Shown here in pieces: positions 16,210 to 23,361 of a stretch of DNA of 37,034 bases (positions are counted from its first letter, which is position 1; every line of letters starts with the position of its first letter). The translations under genes and the position numbers were made by a program. Origin of the DNA: a virus; the IMG/VR virus record IMGVR_UViG_3300034095_000312, positions 1 to 37,034 of that record. The stretch is one strand, 5' to 3'. The notes beneath the pieces are model-generated. The model was not told the origin of the DNA and did not search any database. It saw only the letters and a list, made by a program, of their open reading frames with translations.

Positions 16210-16584
16210 CTATTTGTTAATTTTGTTAACACTATCCCAATATCCGTCATTACGTGCGCTTGCAGATTCAGGATCATGTTGTTCACCATAAATGTCTTCA
16301 ATAACTTCACCATCCATGTTACGTAGTGCATATACACAGTAATACACTGTACCATCTTCTATTGCAGTAATTTTGTGTTGGTGTTCTTTACGAATAACTA
16401 TAAAGGTAGGTGCAGTAAACTCTTTAGGATCGTGACCTTCAATTTCAACCTGAACTTTACCTGATACAAGTAATGTAACATGGTCAAACTTATGTTCGTG
16501 CCCGCCGTATGATTCACCGGCTAATTCTAAAACGTTTTGCTTTACCCAGATATTACCAAAATAGCCTAGTTCAAATGTTTTCAT
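16210..16584 (-). CDS. Small single-domain cupin
   Basis: This 124-residue protein has the cupin layout: G28-H29-E30-H31-KFDH35 with LLVSGKVQVEIEG (motif 1), then APTFIVIRKEH68-Q-H70-KI (motif 2). The histidines could bind a divalent metal. The C-terminal tail (ESASARNDGYWDSVNKINK) lies outside the fold. It overlaps the upstream YPSW gene by ATGA. Metal-dependent oxidation, isomerisation or simple ligand binding are all possible, and the substrate is not readable. A cupin inside a fibre operon suggests a sugar-modifying or structural role. A decayed remnant of the same C-terminus exists at 18031-18072. Confidence 0.8.
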   Translation of the reverse strand: MKTFELGYFGNIWVKQNVLELAGESYGGHEHKFDHVTLLVSGKVQVEIEGHDPKEFTAPTFIVIRKEHQHKITAIEDGTVYYCVYALRNMDGEVIEDIYGEQHDPESASARNDGYWDSVNKINK

Positions 16585-17006
16585 GGAAGTTCTACTACTG
16601 GAGTTTGCTCAACCCAACTTACAGTTGGTTCGTCCCAATAGTAGCGGTTGTTATCATCTGGATATGCAACTGGTGGATTCCACGTCATTGTATTAATATC
16701 ACTAATCCAAGATGGGTAGGGTTGTCTTGCAGTTAACTCTGCTTGTTTATCATCATTAAATTCTTCTTCAGTTAACACTTTTACAATACCAGTTAACGAA
16801 GTGTCTGCATCGTCGTCGCATGTACCGTAATACAATGGAGTTTCGGCATATGAACCATCAGCATTAGTGCTAATAGGGTAAGTAGATTCATTTGCAAAAA
16901 CAAACTGGAATCCCTTAACATCCGGTAGTGCCGGTCCAGTACGCATTGGCTCTGAAGTACATAATATTTTTGTGTGTGCATCTATGTTTGTTATTTGAAT
17001 ATACAT
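16581..17006 (-). CDS. YPSW-type accessory protein of the adhesin modules, copy A
   Basis: The 141-residue protein starts MYIQITNIDAHTKILC and ends with a Trp-rich segment: QPYPSWISDINTMTWNPPVAYPDD, YYWDEPTVSWVEQTP. The same segment type closes the 145-residue paralogue at 19472. Such a YPSW...W.PP..YPDD...W.E...W tail is recurrent in fibre clusters of marine phages as I recall, and may cap or tether an adhesin. The N-terminal parts of the two paralogues differ, apart from short blocks before the tail. It has AAAGGA before the ATG and overlaps the cupin gene by 4 bases. Confidence 0.65.
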   Translation of the reverse strand: MYIQITNIDAHTKILCTSEPMRTGPALPDVKGFQFVFANESTYPISTNADGSYAETPLYYGTCDDDADTSLTGIVKVLTEEEFNDDKQAELTARQPYPSWISDINTMTWNPPVAYPDDNNRYYWDEPTVSWVEQTPVVELP

Positions 17007-17032
17007 GTTTATTTTCCTTTTTTTATTGTTTA

Positions 17033-18022
17033 CTATACTAAAACTCTGCGAACAGCTCTGTAGTAGGCACCAGTAAATTGCTTATTGTTGGCGATCTGAT
17101 TGCCATCTATAAAGTCATGAAACCATGCGCTGGAATAACTGCTCTCAGTAGAAGACCAATAGTAGTACAAGTTAAACGCATTCGTTTCACCAGCTCTAAA
17201 GCCGATACCTGCACTAGTTTGAGCAGGTGAACCACTAGTATGGTTTGTGCTAATTGGCTCTGGTGATACTGCGTTGGCATTTGACCCAACAGAAGTAATA
17301 TTTGCAGTTGTTGAAGGCTTTAAGAAATAATACAAAACTTCTAATTCATTTATAGCTGGTAAATACCAATCACTATAACCACCTATAGTTAACCCCTCAC
17401 AGACCGTAGCTACTTGATTATTAAAATTAAGTGCTGCTAATGACGCGCTGTTTGTTGGGCCATTGATAGCTGACGTAATTCCAAAGTCTGTCCATGTAGA
17501 TGGATTCCATGCTATACCACCGCCTTCTCCAGATGCTTTAGGGGCAACAATTAGATAATATTGCGTACCAGAAACATTAATCTTACCTCCATAAAATCCG
17601 CCGCCATATGCTTGTCCAATAGATAGTGTTATTAGATAACTAGATGATGTTGCACTTGCGATACTATTACCATTGGTGCTATTGGCAACTACTGTAAATG
17701 TATAACTAGTACCGGCTGTTAAATTAGTAACTACTATTGGACTACTTGCACTACTTGCAGTTTGCCCACCTGAACTGGTTACTATATATCCAGTAATAGT
17801 AGAGCCGTTTAGTGCGCTAGGTGCAGTAAACGCAACCGATACCTGTGTTCCACTAACCGTAACTGATGTTATCGTAGGTGCACTTGGTGCTGCAATAGCA
17901 ATTGCCCACAATCCACTTGATTTAAAACGGACTTGTTCATTTAATGAAAACAGTCCGTCGGCTCTACCGGTATACGCAGTGCCACTTGGACTAGCTGCTT
18001 TTATTGAATGATTATATGGCAT
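17033..18022 (-). CDS. Modular adhesin: SGTAYTG anchor, Fn3, DUF1566 (C-type-lectin-like) tip
   Basis: This 329-residue protein shares its first 40 residues with the 372-residue adhesin. One Fn3 domain spans about 48-130. Residues about 135-329 match the DUF1566 pattern: GGIAWNPSTW, GYSDWYLPAINELEVLY (D218-W-Y-L-P), YYYWSSTESSYSSAWFHDF (287-305) and a final YYRAVRRVLV. DUF1566 relates to C-type-lectin-like folds used as binding tips and is one of the domains known as targets of diversity-generating retroelements. No reverse transcriptase or template copy is present in this window. Host-surface binding is likely. The glycan or protein target is unknown. Confidence 0.8.
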   Translation of the reverse strand: MPYNHSIKAASPSGTAYTGRADGLFSLNEQVRFKSSGLWAIAIAAPSAPTITSVTVSGTQVSVAFTAPSALNGSTITGYIVTSSGGQTASSASSPIVVTNLTAGTSYTFTVVANSTNGNSIASATSSSYLITLSIGQAYGGGFYGGKINVSGTQYYLIVAPKASGEGGGIAWNPSTWTDFGITSAINGPTNSASLAALNFNNQVATVCEGLTIGGYSDWYLPAINELEVLYYFLKPSTTANITSVGSNANAVSPEPISTNHTSGSPAQTSAGIGFRAGETNAFNLYYYWSSTESSYSSAWFHDFIDGNQIANNKQFTGAYYRAVRRVLV

Positions 18023-18030
18023 TTATTTTC

Positions 18031-18072
18031 CTATTTGTCAATCTTGTTAACACTATCCTAATATCCGTTATT
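18031..18072 (-). pseudogene. Footprint of a lost cupin gene (last 13 codons)
   Basis: In the 71-bp gap between two adhesin genes the minus strand reads N-N-G-Y-stop-D-S-V-N-K-I-D-K-stop. This aligns with the cupin C-terminus N-D-G-Y-W-D-S-V-N-K-I-N-K-stop at 16210-16250, with TGG changed to TAG. The similarity continues through the ribosome-binding region (AGGAAAATA) into the next start codon. A cupin gene or its end therefore once lay here and was deleted down to this tail. Confidence 0.75.
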
Positions 18073-18093
18073 TTATTCTTACTAGCTGTATCA

Positions 18094-19467
18094 TCATGAT
18101 GGCCAATTAATTTTTAAGTATCCTACACCGCCAGTTCCGCCGCCCCAGTTGCCTGATCCACCACCACCACCGTGATCCCCACCTGTTCCACCATTGTTAT
18201 AACCGTCCGTTCTACCGTTAGTCCCGCTGGTACCACCGTAATATCCGGTCCCACCCGCTCCTCCGTCCCACCCATGTGAAGATCCACCACCACCACCGGA
18301 TGGAACAGTATAGGTATCTCCGGTGCCTGCAGCACCCCCACCGCCGCCGTCTCCAGGTACACTAGTACCTCCAAATCCCCCAGATCCATTTCCCCGTGCT
18401 CCGTTAGCTCCGCCTGGAGAACCGCCTGCACCTCCAGTATATGCCACTATGTTTCCACTTGCACTACCTCCACTACCACCCGGCGCGCCACTGCCGTATC
18501 CAGTTGGTGGGTACCCACCGTACCCAGCACCTCCGGCAGAGAAAGAAGTAGTCCCGCCATTTGAGTATGCCGAACCTCCTGCTCCGACTATTACAGTATA
18601 ACTACTACCGGGCGTAACAGAAAGAACACTCATAAACGCGCCGCCACCGCCGCCACCGCCCCTATAGCCACTGTCACCACCTGCACCGCCACCGATACCT
18701 CTAACCCGCACAGAAGTTACGCCTGCTGGCGCAACCCAAGTGTAAGAACCAGCACTAGTGTATGTGCTATCACCAGGTGGTAACGCAAGTGTTGTAATAC
18801 TACTTGATGAACTTGGTGTACTTACACCTTGTGAGTTAGTAGCAGTAACAGTAAATGTATACGCGGTTGACGGAAGTAAGCCACTAACTGTAATAGTTCC
18901 TGAACCTGCTTGAGTTAACGTACCGGTAATTCCTCCGGGATTTGATGTAGCAGTGTAAGATGTAATCGTTGCACCGCCATTACTTGTAGGAGCAGTATAT
19001 GTAACTGTCGCAGTGTCAAATGCTGTTGCAGTTGCTGTCACACCAGTAGGCGCAGCCGGCACACTTACTATTAATACAGATGCCGATGAACTAGCAATAC
19101 TAGAACCAGATGCACTATTAGCAACAACAGTAAATGTATAGGTGATACCATTAGTTAACCCAGTGATTACTATTGGACTACTTGCACCAGTTGCAGTAAC
19201 ACCGCCGGGTGAACTAGTAACTGTATAACTAGTAATAGTTTCGCCATTTAATGAACTTGGTGTAGTAAATGACACTGATGCTTGTGCGGTTCCAGCTGTT
19301 GCAGTTCCAATAGTAGGTGCAGCTGGTGCTGCAATAGCAGTTGGCCATGCACCTGCTTGTTTTAGTTTAGCTTGATCGTTTGTTGAAAACAGTCCGTCTG
19401 CTCTACCAGTATACGCAGTGCCACTTGTTGCTACTGCTGCTACTGAAACTATTCTTCTATTTGACAT
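18094..19467 (-). CDS. Modular adhesin: SGTAYTG anchor, two Fn3, glycine-rich tip
   Basis: The 457-residue protein starts MSNRRIVSVAAVATSGTAYTGR. It has two Fn3 domains (about 48-135 and 136-232; the second with TYTAPTSNGGATITSYTATSNPGG and LLPSTAYTFTVTATNSQG). YTSAGSYTWVAPAGVTSVRVRGIGGG then leads to a glycine-rich region (about 255-450) and the end GVGYLKINWPS. The C-terminus differs from the other two glycine-rich adhesins (AVRIIWG), so the tips have diverged. The second Fn3 resembles that of the LamG adhesin. The stop TGA is followed by the cupin footprint. Adhesion is the likely role. Confidence 0.8.
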   Translation of the reverse strand: MSNRRIVSVAAVATSGTAYTGRADGLFSTNDQAKLKQAGAWPTAIAAPAAPTIGTATAGTAQASVSFTTPSSLNGETITSYTVTSSPGGVTATGASSPIVITGLTNGITYTFTVVANSASGSSIASSSASVLIVSVPAAPTGVTATATAFDTATVTYTAPTSNGGATITSYTATSNPGGITGTLTQAGSGTITVSGLLPSTAYTFTVTATNSQGVSTPSSSSSITTLALPPGDSTYTSAGSYTWVAPAGVTSVRVRGIGGGAGGDSGYRGGGGGGGAFMSVLSVTPGSSYTVIVGAGGSAYSNGGTTSFSAGGAGYGGYPPTGYGSGAPGGSGGSASGNIVAYTGGAGGSPGGANGARGNGSGGFGGTSVPGDGGGGGAAGTGDTYTVPSGGGGGSSHGWDGGAGGTGYYGGTSGTNGRTDGYNNGGTGGDHGGGGGSGNWGGGTGGVGYLKINWPS

Positions 19468-19471
19468 TTGA

Positions 19472-19909
19472 TTATTCCGTAGGTATATCTAATGGTTGCT
19501 CTGGAGCTAAGTTCCACGTTTGATCAGTTTCATTCCAGGTATATAAACTACCGTCATCTGGATATTCAACTGGCGGAATAAATGCACATGTAGCGTCATC
19601 AAACACCCACGAAGGGTATGTGTTGTTCCATTGTTCTTTTGCAATATTTTGTAATGCTAATTTTTCTTCATCTGTAACCTGTTCGATTGTATGTACATCT
19701 GTGTACACTCCGTCTACAAGTTCATAACTATTACCTTTGTATATGTCATATGGTCCTAATTTAGGAGCTGGACATCTCGTAAATTTAGCATAATTACTTG
19801 GTAAATTATTTGTATCAATATCCGGGAATGCTTGTCGAAAGTTATCACCTAATATTGGATGATTGATAGCTACACCGTTTTCTATTTCTATATAAAGTTC
19901 TAATTCCAT
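19472..19909 (-). CDS. YPSW-type accessory protein of the adhesin modules, copy B
   Basis: This 145-residue protein begins MELELYIEIENGVAINHPILG and ends NTYPSWVFDDATCAFIPPVEYPDDGSLYTWNETDQTWNL, the same tail as the 141-residue copy A. The N-terminal two thirds contain FRQAFPDIDTNNLPSNYAKF and TRCPAPKLGPYDIYKG, which are not shared with copy A. It shares one base with the upstream glycine-rich adhesin (TAATG) and lies 4 bases before the next adhesin, so it is again coupled to an adhesin. A chaperone or cap is possible but not shown. Confidence 0.65.
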   Translation of the reverse strand: MELELYIEIENGVAINHPILGDNFRQAFPDIDTNNLPSNYAKFTRCPAPKLGPYDIYKGNSYELVDGVYTDVHTIEQVTDEEKLALQNIAKEQWNNTYPSWVFDDATCAFIPPVEYPDDGSLYTWNETDQTWNLAPEQPLDIPTE

Positions 19910-21126
19910 TACATGTCACCTGTATTTGTTGAAGGGAATGCTCTATTGGTTCCCCAGATTATTCTAACTGCTCCATTACCGCCAGCGACTGACCCCCTAT
20001 AACCTCCCCCATTATTAACAGAAGCACCACCACCGCCGCCACCAAAAGTGTTACTGCTCCCACCGGAGCCTGGGTTCCCATCATGTTCAGTATTGTTACT
20101 AACAATATGATTATAGCATATTCCACTAGCTCCTTCTCCTAATATACCTACACCACCGCCATAACCTCCTCTATAGCCAAAGGAAACAGAGGGATAATAG
20201 TCAGCGCCCCCAATACCTCCACTACCGCCTCCACCATTGCCGTTATATTGTGCATTAGCATTAGCATTTACATATTGTGAACTAGCTGTAGAGTCACTAC
20301 CATTACCGCCCTTACCAGAGTAACCACCAGCACCGCCTCCTCCACCGCCACCAAGACTTACAGAAGCTCCGCCATTACCGCCATTACCTTTTGTACCAGT
20401 ACCTCCAAGAGAACCATTACCACCGTTAGCGATAAGTCCGTTAAAAGAAGAACTACCTCCAGAAACTGGAGCTGATTCAGAAGTTGGTGTGCCAGCTGCC
20501 CCAACTACAACAGTGTAAGATTGACCAGAGACTACAGCTAAACTTGCTGACCATGACAGACCACCACCGCCACCACCGCCACGTTTAGCAGTAGCCGTTG
20601 ACGCAGATATGCCCGGACCAGAACCAGCTCCAACAGCTACTGCAGATACTGAAGTAATACCAGCTGGCGCAATCCATGTATACGTTCCAGGTGTAGTATA
20701 TGCTTGCTGACCTGGTGGAGGTGCAAGCGGTGTTACACTACTACTGGTTGAACTAGCCACACTATTTCCAGACGCACTATTAGCGACAACAGTAAAGGTA
20801 TAGTTAGTTCCAGGGGTTAATCCGGTAATCACTATCGGGCTAACAGCACCAGTAGCGGTTTCACCACTTGAACTGGTAACAGTATAGTTGGTGATGGTAG
20901 CCCCGTTTAACATATTAGGCGCAGAAAATGCAATTGATACTTGAAGCGTCCCTGCTGTTACGGTGTTGATAGTTGGAGCACCAGGTGCTGTAATAGCAAT
21001 AGGCCAATTTCCAGCTTGTTTTAATTTAGCTTGGTCATTTGTTGAAAAGATACCATTAGCTCTACCAGTATAAGCAGTACCACTTGTTGACACTGCTGCT
21101 ACTGATACTAGTCTTCTATTTGACAT
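19909..21126 (-). CDS. Modular adhesin: SGTAYTG anchor, Fn3, glycine-rich tip (405 residues)
   Basis: The N-terminus MSNRRLVSVAAVSTSGTAYTGR is the same as that of the 745-residue adhesin. One Fn3 domain (about 48-138; SFSAPN-like IAFSAPNMLNGATITNYTVTS) is followed by GQQAYTTPGTYTWIAPAGITSVSAVAVG and a glycine-rich domain (about 170-385) containing several GGGGGG runs. It ends GAVRIIWGTNRAFPSTNTGDM, almost the same as the 372-residue adhesin. An AAGGA site precedes the ATG. This recombinant pattern, with the N-terminus of one paralogue and the C-terminus of another, supports module shuffling. Confidence 0.8.
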   Translation of the reverse strand: MSNRRLVSVAAVSTSGTAYTGRANGIFSTNDQAKLKQAGNWPIAITAPGAPTINTVTAGTLQVSIAFSAPNMLNGATITNYTVTSSSGETATGAVSPIVITGLTPGTNYTFTVVANSASGNSVASSTSSSVTPLAPPPGQQAYTTPGTYTWIAPAGITSVSAVAVGAGSGPGISASTATAKRGGGGGGGLSWSASLAVVSGQSYTVVVGAAGTPTSESAPVSGGSSSFNGLIANGGNGSLGGTGTKGNGGNGGASVSLGGGGGGGAGGYSGKGGNGSDSTASSQYVNANANAQYNGNGGGGSGGIGGADYYPSVSFGYRGGYGGGVGILGEGASGICYNHIVSNNTEHDGNPGSGGSSNTFGGGGGGASVNNGGGYRGSVAGGNGAVRIIWGTNRAFPSTNTGDM

Positions 21127-21136
21127 GATCTAGTCC

Positions 21137-21526
21137 TTATGAAATAGCTTCGTAGGATACTGTATATGTTATTTTGCTAGCTGTTCCAGAAGTTACTACT
21201 AATGATACGTTTTCTTCTAAGTAGATAGTTTTATCTAAAATAGAGATTGTAGAGCCGGCTGGAATTGAAACTTGATATATAATTGGATATGCAGTTCCGC
21301 CAGTAGGAGCAGATCCTTGTGCAACTGATCCGTTTGTATATAGAGCAACTGTAGCTGAAATAGCTGAAGTTCCATCTACGTTTGCTACTAAGATATTGTT
21401 TACTTTAATACTATTAGCAGAACCAGTAGCATTTGCTAATAATACAACATTTGTTGTTACTGCTGGGGTTAAAAAAGTAGTTTTACCATAAATTGATAAG
21501 ACGTTAACTATATTCGGGTTTGCCAT
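21137..21526 (-). CDS. MANPNI-type 129-residue accessory structural protein, copy A
   Basis: This 129-residue protein (MANPNIVNVLSIYGKTTFLTP) is all-beta in appearance, with ATVALYTNGSVAQGSAPTGG, YQVSIPAGSTISILDKTIYL and VTSGTASKITYTVSYEAIS. It has no Cys or charged active-site cluster. A paralogue of equal length lies at 24690. Its ribosome-binding site GGAGGAATATA is built into the last codons (FGGI) of the upstream fibre gene and the start is a TAATG overlap, so the two are coupled. A small fibre-fibre connector or decoration is a reasonable guess. Confidence 0.7.
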   Translation of the reverse strand: MANPNIVNVLSIYGKTTFLTPAVTTNVVLLANATGSANSIKVNNILVANVDGTSAISATVALYTNGSVAQGSAPTGGTAYPIIYQVSIPAGSTISILDKTIYLEENVSLVVTSGTASKITYTVSYEAIS

Positions 21527-23319
21527 TATATTCCTCCAAAGATTATAGACAGTGCCATTGATTTGCTAACAGTGGCTTGGCTTGTTCCAGCTGCTGATGG
21601 TGTTGGTGTTACTAGTAATCGCCAGTTTGTAGTTGACACGTTATAGATAAACGATACATAAGTGCCGGTAATATCTAATACATAGCCATTAGCGTCACCT
21701 TCGATATATGCGTTAGTTGGTATTATTGTTATGTTGTTTGTTCCAAATGTTTCATTTATATCAATAACACCTATAATTGTACCATCTGCCGGAGTTCCCG
21801 GAAATACTATATTAAATACGCCAGCAGTAGAATTACATCTAACTAAGTCATTAGCAACTGCAGTATAATTTGCAGTTTTTACAGGAGTAGCTGTTAAACC
21901 TACAGCTGACCATGATGCATTAGTACCGTCAGTAGTTAAATATTTCCCACCATTACTAGTTTGGGTTGGTAGACCGTTAATAGCCTGCCATGTTGCTGTA
22001 GTTGAACTAGTAGCTGTAAGTACTTGTCCAGAAGCTGGTGCAGATGCTGCACTTATACTAACGATTGTACTAGCTGATTTTAATGAGTACGCTGTTGCGT
22101 TTGTACAATTAGTTAAATCACCACTAGTTGGTGTACCTAAAATAGGAGTAACTAATGTTGGGCTATTTGATAATACAACATTACCGGTACCAGTACTGGT
22201 AGTAACACCAGTACCACCACTAGTTACTGCTAGTGTAGCACTAAGTCCAGCTGCAGTACCGGATGTGTTTTGGTTCCAAGTAGGAACTGTGCCAGTTAAC
22301 CCACTATATGGTAACCCTGCGCAATTAGTTAATGTACCACTTGCAGGTGTACCTAATGCACCACCGGATACTAAGTGTGTTGAAGTATCTAACGATGCAA
22401 CTCCGTTAGTTAATACAATTAAACCGGTAGTTGCAGTTGATAATGCAGAAATACTAGTTAAGTTTGCATTTTTTGCTTGGTAAGAAGTTGCGATATCAGT
22501 AATATCACTAACAGTTAATGTAGTTGACCCAGTAATTAAACCTTTTGCATTATATGTTACTTTAGTACCAGTACCTGCAGATACTATGCTAGCTAATGTA
22601 ATAGCTGCAGTTACGTTAGCAGATCCATCAAAACTAACAGTCCAAGTTGCATCACCTGATGCTGCAATACTTCTAGCAGTTGCTAATTTAGTTGCAGTAT
22701 CTGAATTACCAACTGTTGGACTAACCTCAATATATGCAGATCCAGACCAACGATAGATTTTATTAGTGTCAATTGCTACGTAAATTTTACCAGTTTCACC
22801 AGTACCTGGAAGACCTGCTAAGTTTGCGTATTCTAAAATATCATCAACATAACTTGGAAGGTACGTTGCTGCAATCTTTGAATCACTACCTAATGGAGCA
22901 ATACCAGATACTGCACCAATCAGTGATGAATTAATTGCATCAGTAATTCCATATCCAGATAACGTAGTTGGTTTAGATGCAATGTTTGTAAATGTATAGC
23001 CTGTACAGTTAGTTAACGTGCCACTAGTTGGTGTACCTAAAATAGGTGTAACTAATGTCGGACTTGTTGATAAAACTAATGTTCCAGTACCGGTACCTGC
23101 AGCCCAACTTGCAGAAGTACCATCGGTTGTTAAATACTTACCACCGTTGGCAGTTTGTGTTGGTAACGAAATAGGTGCAGGTAAACTAACCCATACAAAC
23201 CCGTTACTAGTTAATAAATTTCCAGAGGTACCGACTGCGGTTATTCCTGTACCGCCATTCTCTACTGGTAATGTACCGTAGTTTGAACCTCTAAGAGACG
23301 TGGATAATAATTTAGACAT
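21526..23319 (-). CDS. Long tail fibre protein (SLRGSNYGTLPVENGGTG type)
   Basis: The 597-residue protein starts MSKLLSTSLRGSNYGTLPVENGGTG. Its shaft has repeated GGTG, GKYLTTDGTSASW, GTPTSGTLTNCTGY, SKPTTLSGYGITDAI and KIYRWSGSAYIEVSPTVG. Residues about 77-275 are nearly the same as residues 58-255 of the 866-residue fibre. Near the C-terminus (about 480-575) is the compact module LVRCNSTAGVFNIVFPGTP...GVIDINETF...SFIYNVSTTNWRLL, shared with two other fibres. It ends SKSMALSIIFGGI. A late box and an AAGGAAC site precede the ATG. A structural, host-contacting role is well supported by motifs. Confidence 0.85.
   Translation of the reverse strand: MSKLLSTSLRGSNYGTLPVENGGTGITAVGTSGNLLTSNGFVWVSLPAPISLPTQTANGGKYLTTDGTSASWAAGTGTGTLVLSTSPTLVTPILGTPTSGTLTNCTGYTFTNIASKPTTLSGYGITDAINSSLIGAVSGIAPLGSDSKIAATYLPSYVDDILEYANLAGLPGTGETGKIYVAIDTNKIYRWSGSAYIEVSPTVGNSDTATKLATARSIAASGDATWTVSFDGSANVTAAITLASIVSAGTGTKVTYNAKGLITGSTTLTVSDITDIATSYQAKNANLTSISALSTATTGLIVLTNGVASLDTSTHLVSGGALGTPASGTLTNCAGLPYSGLTGTVPTWNQNTSGTAAGLSATLAVTSGGTGVTTSTGTGNVVLSNSPTLVTPILGTPTSGDLTNCTNATAYSLKSASTIVSISAASAPASGQVLTATSSTTATWQAINGLPTQTSNGGKYLTTDGTNASWSAVGLTATPVKTANYTAVANDLVRCNSTAGVFNIVFPGTPADGTIIGVIDINETFGTNNITIIPTNAYIEGDANGYVLDITGTYVSFIYNVSTTNWRLLVTPTPSAAGTSQATVSKSMALSIIFGGI
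22499..23090 (-). repeat. Dispersed direct repeat, copy 2
   Basis: This is the partner of 11009-11600 at a constant offset of 11,490 bases. It encodes the corresponding shaft section of the 597-residue fibre. Recombination between the copies would remove about 11.5 kb, including most of the adhesin modules. Confidence 0.85.
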
Positions 23320-23342
23320 ATATGTTCCTTCACTTATATTAT

Positions 23343-23352
23343 GTATTTATTA
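23343..23352 (-). promoter_or_regulatory. Late-promoter-like box TAATAAATAC
   Basis: The complement reads TAATAAATAC and lies 23 bases before the ATG at 23319, with an AAGGAAC ribosome-binding site between them. It sits in the 42-bp gap after the LamG adhesin gene, one of the few gaps in this part of the operon. Confidence 0.65.
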
Positions 23353-23361
23353 AAAATTAGT

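Noticed and set aside
18323-18601. Proline-rich plus-strand ORF
   Set aside because: It is the antisense image of glycine codons (GGN gives NCC) in a glycine-rich adhesin tip, not a gene.
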